A DNA stretch of 64,000 nt from Fusobacterium sp. (lineage in GTDB: Bacteria > Cyanobacteriota > Vampirovibrionia > Gastranaerophilales > Gastranaerophilaceae). Location: the NCBI GenBank assembly GCA_023662905.1, contig JAMPIJ010000003.1:47824-111823 (forward strand). Reading direction: 5' to 3'. The notes beneath the pieces are model-generated. The model was not told the DNA's origin, ran no database searches, and saw only the letters and a list, made by a program, of their open reading frames with translations. This document shows positions 17,216 to 25,957 of this stretch, one piece after another (position 1 is the first letter of the stretch; each line of letters starts with the position of its first letter). The position numbers were made by a program, and so were the translations under genes.

Positions 17216-17941
17216 ATGGACGAACTGAGAGAGATTTACATAGAAAACATTGACTCCACTAACCTCTGGGCTAAAAACAATATTGAAACCCTTGTGGATA
17301 GAACTGTTGTCTTTGCGGGGGCGCAAACTCAGGGACGGGGCAGGTTACAGCGTAATTGGGTAGATTTGGGAAAAGGAAATTTGTTCATGTCTTTAGTTCT
17401 TAAACCTAGCGAAAAGTTTGATGAACACTACGCAAACCTTACTCAGTACATGTCTGTTTCTCTTTGTAAAGTCCTTGAAACTTACGGACTTAAACCGGAA
17501 ATTAAGTGGCCGAATGATGTTTTAATTAGTGGCAAAAAAATTGCCGGAATTTTATCAGAAGCGTCAGTTCGAGGAACCACTTTTAAAGGTTTGGTTCTTG
17601 GTATTGGCGTAAATCTTAACGCTAAAGAAGAAGATTTTGCGCAGATTGATAAAGCTGTTACTGCATTGAATCTCGAACTCGGTCGTGAAATTGATTTGAA
17701 AGAATTTAAAACCGCACTTGTGGAAGAATTTTTTAAAAACTACGAAACTTTTCTTTCACTTGGCTTTGAATTTATAAAAAAAGATTATTTAACCCGCGCG
17801 AATTTCCTTGATAAAGAACTTTGCGTGGCGTTGATTAATGAAACAAAAAGGGGCGTTGCAAAAGGTGTTACCGACAACGGTGAACTTATCCTGTGCAGCG
17901 GCGAACAGAAATTTATATTGAACATAGGAGATATATTATGA
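17216..17941 (+). CDS. birA: Biotin-protein ligase without DNA-binding domain
   Basis: 241 residues. Activates biotin to biotinyl-AMP and attaches it to a carrier lysine. Motifs: IDSTNLWAKNN, AGAQTQGRGRLQRNW (the GRGRxxR biotinyl-AMP loop), KPEIKWPNDVLISGKKIAGI and GIGVNLN. The N-terminal repressor helix-turn-helix of E. coli BirA is missing, so it is an enzyme only. There is no SD; a TACAAT box lies 10 nt before the ATG, giving a nearly leaderless mRNA. Its stop overlaps the oadG start (ATGA), tying ligase synthesis to its likely substrate OadA. Confidence 0.95.
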   Translation: MDELREIYIENIDSTNLWAKNNIETLVDRTVVFAGAQTQGRGRLQRNWVDLGKGNLFMSLVLKPSEKFDEHYANLTQYMSVSLCKVLETYGLKPEIKWPNDVLISGKKIAGILSEASVRGTTFKGLVLGIGVNLNAKEEDFAQIDKAVTALNLELGREIDLKEFKTALVEEFFKNYETFLSLGFEFIKKDYLTRANFLDKELCVALINETKRGVAKGVTDNGELILCSGEQKFILNIGDIL

Positions 17942-18174
17942 ATGAAAATTTAGTATTAGGTCTTCAAATGATGGGAATAGGTATGGGATTCGTCCTTTGC
18001 TTCCTTTGTTTGCTAATCTTCTCTATGATGGTTATGTCAAAGGTTGTTGGATATTTGAACAAAATCTTCCCTGAAGCAGTTGAAGAAGTTAAAAAAGTCG
18101 CTAAAAAAGTTGCCGGTGACGAAGATTCTGTTATCGCAGCGGTTATCGCGGCTGTTGTTGCTAAAAAAGCTTAA
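17938..18174 (+). CDS. oadG: Oxaloacetate decarboxylase gamma chain (OadG-type)
   Basis: 78 residues from the ATG at 17938 with SD AGGAG. One N-terminal membrane helix (GIGMGFVLCFLCLLIFSMMV), then the conserved VVGYLNKIFPE and a basic/alanine tail (EDSVIAAVIAAVVAKK). Gamma anchors the alpha subunit to the beta subunit in the membrane. It lacks an obvious His-rich zinc tail. It starts inside the birA stop and precedes oadA by 32 nt. Confidence 0.85.
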   Translation: MNENLVLGLQMMGIGMGFVLCFLCLLIFSMMVMSKVVGYLNKIFPEAVEEVKKVAKKVAGDEDSVIAAVIAAVVAKKA

Positions 18175-18206
18175 TTTATTAGTTATAAGAAAAAGAGGAA
18201 AAATGT

Positions 18207-20015
18207 ATGTCAAAAAAATTAATTAAAGTTATGGACACATCTTTCAGAGATGGTTTTCAATCAGTCTATGGCGCGAAAGTTCTCGTAGATGATTTCATTC
18301 CTGCTTTGCAAGCGGCTGTTGCTGCAGGCATCACTCACTTCGAAACAGCAGGCGGGGCTAGATTCCAAGCTCCGATTTTCTTCTGCAACGAAAACGCATT
18401 TGAAACTATGGACAAAATCAGAGCAGCAGTTGGCCCTGATGTTAAATTGCAATCACTCGCACGTGGTGTTAACGTTGTTGGTTTGAACTCTCAATCTCGT
18501 GACGTTATCGATCTTCACGCAAAAATGTTCGCTAAACACGGCGTTAACGTTATCAGAAACTTCGACGCTTTGAACGACGTTAACAACTTGATTGACTCTG
18601 CTCATTCAATCAAAAAACACGGACTTCAACACGAAGTTACTATCACTATGATGGAACTTCCTTACGGTTGCGAAGGCGCTCACGACGTTGCTTTCTACGA
18701 AAGAGTTTTGAGAAACATCTTAGATTCAGGACTTCCATTCGATAGCTTAGCATTCAAAGATGCGTCTGGTACTTCTAACCCTAGAAAAGTTTACGAAACA
18801 GTTAAAATGGCTCGCGAAATCTTGGGTCAAGATGCTCACATCCGCTTCCACTCTCACGAAACAGCAGGTACAGGCTTAGCAGCTTACCTTGCAGCTCTTG
18901 AAGGTGGCGCTGATGGTATCGACCTTTCTATGAAACCTGTTTCTGGCGGTACTGCTCAACCTGATATTATTTCTATGTGGCACGCTTTGAAAGGTACTGA
19001 TTACGATTTAGGCCTTGATATCAAGAAAATCATGGAAACAGAAGAAATCTTCAAAGAATGCATGAAAGATTATCCAATCGACCCTATTTCATTGGCTGTT
19101 AACCCTATCCTTATCCAAGCTCCATTACCTGGTGGCGCTACAGCTACAACTGTTAACCAGTTGAAAGATATGGGTATGCTTGATAAGTTCCCTAAACTTA
19201 TCGCTAATATGAAAGAATGTGTTGAAAGAGGCGGTTTCGCAACTTCTGTAACTCCTGTTTCACAATTCTACGCTCAACAATCATTCTTGAACGCTATTTC
19301 TGAAACACCTTGGGAAAAAGCTAACCCAGGTTATGCAAAAATGCTTCTCGGTTACTTCGGCAAAACTCCTTGCGAACCGGATCCAGAACTTGTTAAATGG
19401 GCTGAAGAAAAAACCGGCTTGAAACCAACTACAGAAAAAGTTGTTGACTTGAACGATAAAGACCCTGAAAAAGGCCTTAAAGCAGCAGAAGAAAGATTGA
19501 AAGCTGCAGGACTTCCTGTAACTGACGAAAACCTCTTCATCGCAGCAGCTTGTAAAGATGGTAACGTTGATAAAGGTATCGACTTCTTACTCGGTAAAGG
19601 CAAAGTTTCTGTTAATAAAAAATCAGCAGCAGTTGCAGCAGCTCCTGTTGAAGCTTCAGCAGACGGCGGTTACACAGTATCTGTTAACGGTAAAAAATAC
19701 GCTGTTAAAGTTGAGGGCGACAAAGCAGTTGTTAACGGCAAATCTTATGATATCAACGTTAAAGCTGGTATTGAAGCGGCTCCTGCAGGCGGTTCAGGCG
19801 ACGGAACTCCTATCAAGACAGGTCTTCCTGGTAACGTATTAAGACTTCTCGTTTCTGAAGGTGACAGCGTTGCAGAGGGTGATGTTGTAGCAGTTATCGA
19901 AGCTATGAAAATGGAAACTGAAATCAAATCAACAGTTGCAGGAACAGTTAAATCAATCGAAGTTGAAGCCGGCGACAAAGTTCAAGCTGGTCAAGTATTG
20001 GTAACTGTAGGCTAG
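18207..20015 (+). CDS. oadA: Oxaloacetate decarboxylase alpha subunit, biotin-dependent
   Basis: 602 residues. The carboxyltransferase domain transfers CO2 from oxaloacetate to biotin. The HMGL-like barrel covers about 1-280 (MDTSFRDGFQS, LAFKDASGTSNP, IRFHSHETAGTG), the PYC/OADA conserved domain about 290-480, and the biotinyl domain about 520-602 with EAMKMET (Lys568). The motif reads TSFRDGFQS instead of the usual T-x-(L/M)-R-D-x-x-Q-S. Codon choice is uniform and GC at third positions is moderate, as for a highly expressed gene. It lies between gamma and beta genes, so a pumping decarboxylase is more likely than pyruvate carboxylase. Confidence 0.9.
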   Translation: MSKKLIKVMDTSFRDGFQSVYGAKVLVDDFIPALQAAVAAGITHFETAGGARFQAPIFFCNENAFETMDKIRAAVGPDVKLQSLARGVNVVGLNSQSRDVIDLHAKMFAKHGVNVIRNFDALNDVNNLIDSAHSIKKHGLQHEVTITMMELPYGCEGAHDVAFYERVLRNILDSGLPFDSLAFKDASGTSNPRKVYETVKMAREILGQDAHIRFHSHETAGTGLAAYLAALEGGADGIDLSMKPVSGGTAQPDIISMWHALKGTDYDLGLDIKKIMETEEIFKECMKDYPIDPISLAVNPILIQAPLPGGATATTVNQLKDMGMLDKFPKLIANMKECVERGGFATSVTPVSQFYAQQSFLNAISETPWEKANPGYAKMLLGYFGKTPCEPDPELVKWAEEKTGLKPTTEKVVDLNDKDPEKGLKAAEERLKAAGLPVTDENLFIAAACKDGNVDKGIDFLLGKGKVSVNKKSAAVAAAPVEASADGGYTVSVNGKKYAVKVEGDKAVVNGKSYDINVKAGIEAAPAGGSGDGTPIKTGLPGNVLRLLVSEGDSVAEGDVVAVIEAMKMETEIKSTVAGTVKSIEVEAGDKVQAGQVLVTVG

Positions 20016-20026
20016 GAGGTTGAATA

Positions 20027-21232
20027 ATGAATTTAGTTGAAAGTTTAGAAAAACTTTGGAACTCAACAGGGATTGCGAACTTCGTACTCCCTGCTGACCC
20101 GAACATCACATCAGGATTTGAACAATTCTTGCACCAATTCGGTTCACCGATTATGCTTTTATTGTGCTTATTCCTCTTGTGGTTAGGTATTAAAAAACAA
20201 TACGAACCGTTGTTGCTCGTTCCGATTGCATTCGGCGGTTTCTTATCAAATATTCCTGTTGCGGACATCGCAGGCCCGCACGGGTTCTTGGGAATTATCT
20301 ACGAAGCAGGTATTCACCAAGGCTTGTTCCCGTTGATTATTTTCATGGGCGTAGGCGCGATGACTGACTTCGGCCCGTTAATCGCTAACCCTAAAACTGC
20401 ACTGCTCGGCGGTGCGGCTCAGTTCGGTATTTTCGGCGCACTCCTTTTAGCACTTTGCGTATTCGGATTTACTCTTCCGCAATCAGGTGCAATCGGTATC
20501 ATTGGTGGTGCTGACGGCCCTACTTCAATCTACGTAACAACAAAATTGGCTCCAGAACTTCTCGGTGCAATTGCTGTCGCTGCATACTCATATATGGCTT
20601 TGGTTCCTGTAATCCAACCGCCTATTATGAGATTACTCACAACTAAAGAAGAAAGACAAATCCAAATGGAACAATTGAGAGTGGTTACAAAACGTGAAAA
20701 AATCGTTTTCCCTCTTGTAGTTCTTTCACTTTGCGTAATCTTACTTCCAGATGCTTGCCCGCTTATCGGTGCATTGACATTCGGTAACTTATGTAAAGAA
20801 TGCGGCGTTGTTGAAAGACTTTCTGATACAATGCAAAACGCATTAATCAACATCGTAACAATCTTCTTAGGATTGTCAGTTGGTTCAAAATTATCAGCAG
20901 AGCAGTTCTTAACAACTCAAACATTGTTTATCCTTGTATTGGGTATCGTAGCGTTCTCACTTGCAACAGCAGGCGGCGTATTGTTCGCTAAATTAATGAA
21001 CTTCTGCATTAAATTGAGCAACAAATTGACCGGTAAATCAACTCCATTAATCAACCCGTTAATTGGTTCAGCTGGTGTATCAGCGGTTCCGATGGCGGCA
21101 CGTGTTTCAAACAAAGTTGGTTTAGAGGAAAACCCTCAAAACTTCTTGTTAATGCACGCAATGGGGCCAAACGTAGCCGGCGTAATCGGCTCAGGCGTAG
21201 CCGCAGGTATTTTGTTAGCACTCTGTGCTTAA
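20027..21232 (+). CDS. oadB: Na+-transporting oxaloacetate decarboxylase beta subunit
   Basis: 401 residues, about ten membrane segments. It decarboxylates carboxybiotin and exports Na+. The conserved [20 protein letters not shown] contains the Asp involved in ion transport; [17 protein letters not shown] and the late [18 protein letters not shown] region are also typical. It follows oadA by 11 nt with SD AGGAGG and ends before a strong terminator. Beta subunits of glutaconyl- or methylmalonyl-CoA decarboxylases are very similar; the OadA neighbour points to oxaloacetate. Confidence 0.92.
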   Translation: MNLVESLEKLWNSTGIANFVLPADPNITSGFEQFLHQFGSPIMLLLCLFLLWLGIKKQYEPLLLVPIAFGGFLSNIPVADIAGPHGFLGIIYEAGIHQGLFPLIIFMGVGAMTDFGPLIANPKTALLGGAAQFGIFGALLLALCVFGFTLPQSGAIGIIGGADGPTSIYVTTKLAPELLGAIAVAAYSYMALVPVIQPPIMRLLTTKEERQIQMEQLRVVTKREKIVFPLVVLSLCVILLPDACPLIGALTFGNLCKECGVVERLSDTMQNALINIVTIFLGLSVGSKLSAEQFLTTQTLFILVLGIVAFSLATAGGVLFAKLMNFCIKLSNKLTGKSTPLINPLIGSAGVSAVPMAARVSNKVGLEENPQNFLLMHAMGPNVAGVIGSGVAAGILLALCA

Positions 21233-21242
21233 TCAATATTTT

Positions 21243-21270
21243 AAAATCCTCCGAGCAATCGGAGGATTTT
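21243..21270. terminator. Bidirectional terminator after oadB
   Basis: 12-bp stem AAAATCCTCCGA / TCGGAGGATTTT with loop GCAA, U-tracts on both strands, between convergent oadB and the lipase-like gene. Confidence 0.9.
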
Positions 21271-21276
21271 TTATGT

Positions 21277-22329
21277 CTATTTTTCGATAAGGACGTGGTT
21301 TCCGTTAATTGTAACCCATTTGCCATCACCAGAACTTGAGTTTGAATATTTTTGAGGTAAGTCACTTTTCTGCGGCAGTCCTATAGATTGTAATTGCCCC
21401 ATAATTTCACTTTCGTTTTTCATAAATTCGTCTGGACTCATTTTTTCAAGTTCTTCTTTCGTATAAATTTTCTTAGAGCCTGTGTTTGGATTTGTAAAAT
21501 TTTTGTAATCAGGTTTTTCGGCTTTAATCTGTCCGTTTTTAAGTTGTTCCATAATTTGTTGTTCATTTTTTGCGAATTCATCGTTAGACATTTGAGCTAT
21601 TTCTTCGCGGGTGAATGTTTTTTCAGCATAGAGTTGGAAAGGGCTTGTCGCATTATATTCCGTTATTGTAGGTTTAATTTCAACAGCATCTTCAAGCGGC
21701 CCCATTTGTTCTATTGGATGGTCATCAAAATTCCAAGGTCGTTGTTGATCACTTTTAGCCCAAATTAAATTGTCTCTTTTATTGAAATCTGTGTTAGTAA
21801 CAAATGTTCTTCCTGGTTGGTTTGGGTTTAAATTAAAGATATTATCCTTAGGATTACCATAATTTATTATATTTGTTGTTTTAGTATTATTATATCCTGC
21901 TTTGCTTAAAATATCTCCAGTTCCATAGGCATTGAATGTGACAGCCGGACAACCATTTTCAGCTGAAACTAATTGTGCTAAACTTCCACCAAGTGAATGA
22001 CCTGTTACAGTAATATTAGAATTTGGATATGATTGTTTAATCTGTTTATAGACTTCGTTGGCACTTTTATATTGGTTTGGAAAATTATTTATTCCCATTT
22101 GAATATCGTTATATATATCTTTTGCAAATTCATAGTTTTTAATTTTTGTAGCTTCTGAGCCTCTATAGCTAATAGAAATTTCATTTCCATTTTTATAAAC
22201 AGTTGCTTGAAATCCATTGTTATCCCTGTATGAACCTATTTCTTGCCAATGTTCGGGTAGTTCAAAACTACCATTTTTATAAGTGTGTCCTGATAAAATC
22301 ATTAAATCTGTGTGTTGTTTTCTATTCAT
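21277..22329 (-). CDS. Lipase class 3-like protein with repeated C-terminal motif
   Basis: 350 residues, SD AAGGA. Residues 1-205 form an alpha/beta hydrolase of the Lipase_3 type: NEISISYRGSEA, TGHSLGGSLAQL (nucleophile Ser112), YGNPKDNIF and a late DDHP (His204). There is no signal peptide. Residues 239-266 and 289-313 repeat a T-(R/K)-E-E-(I/L)-x-x-M-S-x-D-E-F-x-K-N-E-x-x-I-M motif. The end (GKWVTINGNHVLIEK) resembles the tail of phage head-morphogenesis proteins. The gene is more AT-rich than its neighbours. Acquisition and an effector role are inferred; it may simply be a phage-derived moron or cell-associated lipase. Confidence 0.7.
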   Translation of the reverse strand: MNRKQHTDLMILSGHTYKNGSFELPEHWQEIGSYRDNNGFQATVYKNGNEISISYRGSEATKIKNYEFAKDIYNDIQMGINNFPNQYKSANEVYKQIKQSYPNSNITVTGHSLGGSLAQLVSAENGCPAVTFNAYGTGDILSKAGYNNTKTTNIINYGNPKDNIFNLNPNQPGRTFVTNTDFNKRDNLIWAKSDQQRPWNFDDHPIEQMGPLEDAVEIKPTITEYNATSPFQLYAEKTFTREEIAQMSNDEFAKNEQQIMEQLKNGQIKAEKPDYKNFTNPNTGSKKIYTKEELEKMSPDEFMKNESEIMGQLQSIGLPQKSDLPQKYSNSSSGDGKWVTINGNHVLIEK

Positions 22330-22372
22330 ATTGTTAATTCCTTATTTATTATTTTTGTAATACAATTGTTGT

Positions 22373-22756
22373 ATGAAAAATCCATGCAGATCTTATACTT
22401 TGAATATAATGTCTTTGGTGGCTTGGATATGTTTTGGCTTTTATGGAAAATTATTAATTGATATGTTTGTTGCACCTAGTGGTGGTGATGGAGATTTTAT
22501 TGCCTTTTTTTATATCCCTGCAAGTCTTACTTTTTTAGGATTATGCACAATTGGGCTTATAATTGAATATATTTTTTACACTACCAATAATCGTGTTTTT
22601 GCATTTGATTTTCCATACAAAAAAATACCTTTGAAAATAATATATTATCTATTATTTTATTTCGGTTTACTCTATGGTTCTTTTTGGGGGCTTTATACAA
22701 TTATTGCCATTCCCTTTATATTTTTATTCAATAACATAATAGTCCTCCTTAAATAG
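22373..22756 (+). CDS. Small integral membrane protein, unknown
   Basis: 127 residues with three or four hydrophobic segments (about 9-32, 40-66, 86-122). It is Phe/Ile/Tyr-rich, very AT-rich and has no SD; a TACAAT box ends 6 nt before the ATG, so it may be leaderless. It is divergent from the lipase-like gene with 43 nt between starts. A self-protection role for the lipase is possible by position only. No family is recognised. Confidence 0.6.
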   Translation: MKNPCRSYTLNIMSLVAWICFGFYGKLLIDMFVAPSGGDGDFIAFFYIPASLTFLGLCTIGLIIEYIFYTTNNRVFAFDFPYKKIPLKIIYYLLFYFGLLYGSFWGLYTIIAIPFIFLFNNIIVLLK

Positions 22757-22820
22757 GTGGACAATGAATAATGAAACAAGTAAATGTATTATACTAATTT
22801 TGTAGCAAGTTGTCAAATAA

Positions 22821-22846
22821 AAAAGCTCCGAATCTTCGGAGCTTTT
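22821..22846. terminator. Bidirectional terminator
   Basis: 12-bp stem AAAAGCTCCGAA / TTCGGAGCTTTT with a 2-nt loop between the convergent membrane-protein gene and nrdG; both strands carry U-rich tails. Confidence 0.88.
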
Positions 22847-22853
22847 CTATTTT

Positions 22854-23345
22854 TTAACTACAATGTAGAGTGATTTTGCCGTCTGCAAAGGTCTTTTTAA
22901 CATCTATCACTCGTTGGTTGGAACTTCCTACCCAGTGAATATTATTATCTAAAAGCGCCTCTACAAATCTTCCCTCTGCAATTACGTCTACATCTTTTAA
23001 CTCTTCGCAGTCCTGAACATCTTCCCAATTGAAGCCCGTGTAAAGCCAGATCGTTTTATTAGGATAAAGTTCACGGCATTTTTTGATTAGTCTGAAAACT
23101 TCAGAACGATTGAACGGGTGTAATGGATCCCCACCGCTAAATGTTATTCCTGAAATATGCGGTTTTGCTAATTCTGTGAACAACTCTTCTTCTGCAGCTT
23201 CGTCAAACAAAAGACCTCCGCCAACGTCCCACGTAACAGGATTTTGACAGCCAGGGCAATGATGGTTACAGCCTGCTACCCATAACACTACTCTCAAACC
23301 GTCCCCGTTTAACATATCATCTTTTGTTATATTGTGATAATTCAT
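22854..23345 (-). CDS. nrdG: Anaerobic ribonucleotide reductase activating protein
   Basis: 163 residues. A radical-SAM enzyme that installs the glycyl radical on NrdD. The cluster motif is CNHHCPGC (C-x3-C-x2-C), followed by GITFSGGDPLHP and WLYTGFNWE. SD GGGAG is present. It lies after nrdD on the same strand with a GC-rich palindromic spacer between them. It indicates deoxyribonucleotide synthesis without oxygen. Confidence 0.95.
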   Translation of the reverse strand: MNYHNITKDDMLNGDGLRVVLWVAGCNHHCPGCQNPVTWDVGGGLLFDEAAEEELFTELAKPHISGITFSGGDPLHPFNRSEVFRLIKKCRELYPNKTIWLYTGFNWEDVQDCEELKDVDVIAEGRFVEALLDNNIHWVGSSNQRVIDVKKTFADGKITLHCS

Positions 23346-23374
23346 TTTCTCCCTTATCCCCTATAATAACCGGT

Positions 23375-23490
23375 TTACGCTTGCGCCTCGCGATAGACGC
23401 CACCGCTCGTGTTTGCGGCCAAGAACGCGGTCTTGCCCGCAAACGCTCGTCTCTCCGATTGCTTCGCAATCTTCGTGGCTCTGCTCGGCT
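23375..23490. repeat. GC-rich palindromic intergenic element
   Basis: Fills the nrdD-nrdG gap up to two bases before the nrdD stop. It is markedly richer in G+C than its surroundings. It contains inverted arms GTTTGCGG (23411-23418) and CCGCAAAC (23437-23444), a direct repeat GCTCGT (23405-23410, 23445-23450), and a hairpin GATTGC-TTC-GCAATC (23457-23471). There is no U-tract, so it is not a classic terminator. It looks like a dispersed repeat of REP type; copies elsewhere cannot be checked here. Confidence 0.5.
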
Positions 23491-23492
23491 TG

Positions 23493-25721
23493 TTACATAC
23501 TCACTCTATCTTTAATTTCTTCCATTTTGTGATCGGCAAGTCTTGAGTCACCTTTTACTCTTGAGTATGAAAGGTAACCGTTCATCCTGTCGATTTTTGT
23601 TAAGTTTCTGCTGCCGCATTTTGGACATACATCCATGTTTAATTCTTGGTGGCCGCAGTCGTCACAGTATGAAAGTGAAAGGTTTACACCCTCATAGAAG
23701 CCCATATCCATTGCTCTTAAAATCAAGGTTTCGATAGCTTCCGTATTGTATGAAATCGGATATTTGACATACTGAATTTTTCCGCCATTCATCAAATCCC
23801 AGAAACGTTTTTCGCAATCTTGTTTTTCAATTGGAGTGATATTTTCGCTTACGTGGCAGTGGAATGAGTTTGAAACATAAGGTTTGTCAGAAACATTTGA
23901 AACCACGCCATATTTTTTACGGAATTGTTTTACTTGTAAACCGCAAAGGTTTTCAGCAGGTGTTCCGTATAATGCGTAAAGCCATCCATCAGCTTCTTTG
24001 AATTCATTAACTTTTTTGTTGATGTATTCCATAACTTCAACTGCAAACGCTCCGTCTTCAACGAGTGATTTACCGTTATGTAATTGTTGCAATTCGTTTA
24101 ATGCTGTGATACCAAATGAAGCTGTTGCTGTTTTCAAAAGCGGTTTGATTTTGTCATGGATACCTAAGTGACCGCCGAGGAAACCACCCTCGCAATAAGC
24201 AAGCGGGTTAACTGAAGCTTTCATTTCGCCAAGATATTCATAAGTTCTGATGTGTAATTGTCTGATTAATTGCATATAGTAATCAAGAACATCGTAGAAA
24301 TCTTTGCTTTCTTTTTTAGCTTTTGCATAAATCATTGGTAAGTGTAAGCTGATTGCACCAATGTTAAAGCGGCCTACAAAAACTGGAGAATCATTTTCAT
24401 CCGCAGGTTTCATACCGCCTCTTTCATACCAAGGTGAAAGGAATGCACGGCAGCCCATAGGTGAAATAACTTTACCGTATTTTTTGTACATGCTTGCGAC
24501 ATAGCCTTCGCCTGAGAGTGAAAGCCAGTCAGGATACATTGTTTTTTTAGAACATTCAACGCCGGCTTTGAATACATCGTAGTTAACTTTTCCTTCGCCG
24601 TGAATGTTTTTGTCGTATAAGAATACAATTTTAGGGAATAATACCGGTTTCTTGCATTCTTTTTTGCCTTGACCGCCCATACGAATTTTAAGCATTGCTA
24701 ACGTTGCCATTTTTTCGTATTCGTCAGTACCCAAACCTGCGGTAACAGTGATGAACGGATAGTCGCCACGTGATGAGGCAACGGTATTAAATTTGTATTC
24801 CCAGCCCTGGAACCCTTGTTCAAAATCTTTTTGAACATCAGCCATAGCTGCTTCTCTCGCTTTTTCAAAAGATAAGCCTAAACATAAATACTTACTATTT
24901 TGTCTTTCGAATGTTTTTGCTGCGTAAGGTGCTAAGATTTTGTCAACTTCCGGAACAGTAAAACCGCCGTATTGTTGGCTAGCAGCAGCCATAACGATAT
25001 CGCCGATAACGTCAAATGCAACATCAAGGGATTTTGGTTCGTTATACCATAAGTTACCCATTTCGAACCCGCCTTTGAGTACAGATGCTACGTCGAATAA
25101 GCAACAGTTCATTGTGTCGCGTCTTGCTGACATATCGTGGATATAAATATAACCATCTCTGATTGCTTGTAATTCATCAACTGTGAGGAAGAATTTTTTG
25201 TACAATTCTTTGTTAAGTTCGTTGAAAATCAAAGAGCGTTTTGTTGAAACGAGAGTTGAATCAGCGTTAGAGTTTTCTTTGTCGCCGATGTACATAATTC
25301 TTTGAGATTCTTGATAAACTTTATCTAGCATGCTTACGAAATCCTGTTTATAGTTTCTGTAATTTCTGTAGCTTTGTGCGACTTTCGGGTGCAGGTATTC
25401 AAGTGCGCCTTCAACGATATTGTGCATTTCAGAAATAGCAACGCTATCGCCATCACATTGATTAACTTTTTGGGTTACAAAGTCACAAATTTCTTTTAAA
25501 TCGTCTTCACTAAATGTTACCAGCATTCTTGCGGCAGATTTATTAACCGCATTGATAACTTTTTGGATATTATATTCTTCTTTAGTACCGTCTTTTTTAA
25601 CCACATACATGGTTTCTTTTTGCGGTTTAGTTTGAAGAAATGCCGCTTTTCTTTCGTCGGCTGATTTTGACGTATTAAATTCAACTATGTTGTTTGTGTT
25701 TGTAGAATATGCGTTTTGCAT
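23493..25721 (-). CDS. nrdD: Anaerobic (class III) ribonucleoside-triphosphate reductase
   Basis: About 742 residues from the ATG at 25721, chosen because GGGGG precedes it; an in-frame ATG at 25805 would add 28 residues and has no SD. An ATP-cone regulatory domain comes first (MYVVKKDGTKEEYNIQKVIN), then the glycyl-radical reductase core. Near the end are the zinc site CDDCGHQELNMDVCPKCG and the radical-loop-like RMNGYLSYSR, where Gly is followed by Tyr. It reduces NTPs using formate or another reductant under anoxia. nrdG follows. Confidence 0.94.
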   Translation of the reverse strand: MQNAYSTNTNNIVEFNTSKSADERKAAFLQTKPQKETMYVVKKDGTKEEYNIQKVINAVNKSAARMLVTFSEDDLKEICDFVTQKVNQCDGDSVAISEMHNIVEGALEYLHPKVAQSYRNYRNYKQDFVSMLDKVYQESQRIMYIGDKENSNADSTLVSTKRSLIFNELNKELYKKFFLTVDELQAIRDGYIYIHDMSARRDTMNCCLFDVASVLKGGFEMGNLWYNEPKSLDVAFDVIGDIVMAAASQQYGGFTVPEVDKILAPYAAKTFERQNSKYLCLGLSFEKAREAAMADVQKDFEQGFQGWEYKFNTVASSRGDYPFITVTAGLGTDEYEKMATLAMLKIRMGGQGKKECKKPVLFPKIVFLYDKNIHGEGKVNYDVFKAGVECSKKTMYPDWLSLSGEGYVASMYKKYGKVISPMGCRAFLSPWYERGGMKPADENDSPVFVGRFNIGAISLHLPMIYAKAKKESKDFYDVLDYYMQLIRQLHIRTYEYLGEMKASVNPLAYCEGGFLGGHLGIHDKIKPLLKTATASFGITALNELQQLHNGKSLVEDGAFAVEVMEYINKKVNEFKEADGWLYALYGTPAENLCGLQVKQFRKKYGVVSNVSDKPYVSNSFHCHVSENITPIEKQDCEKRFWDLMNGGKIQYVKYPISYNTEAIETLILRAMDMGFYEGVNLSLSYCDDCGHQELNMDVCPKCGSRNLTKIDRMNGYLSYSRVKGDSRLADHKMEEIKDRVSM

Positions 25722-25957
25722 AATGCCCCCAGTCCCAAGTTCTTTATTTTCATTCTTTCGGCTGTAATTTTTTACAACCGAACCTCCCATGATTGTCCTA
25801 TTCATTTTAGGATAAATAATCTACCCTGTAAAGCCTTTTTACCAAATCTTAATAATGTACCTGTGTGCATTGCTACTACTGATTAAGCAGAACTTTTTCA
25901 GTAGTTTGCAAATGTAAATTTTTATAAATTTGTGTTGAGCGGGCATGCTCCGTTTGA

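Noticed and set aside
21277..22756. A prophage around the phage-like lipase tail
   Set aside because: No capsid, portal, terminase, tail or integrase genes are nearby, and neighbours are housekeeping genes.
23324..23515. A 63-codon ORF through the GC-rich element
   Set aside because: It overlaps the starts and ends of nrdG and nrdD on the other strand and consists of repeat-derived Arg/Leu-rich sequence.
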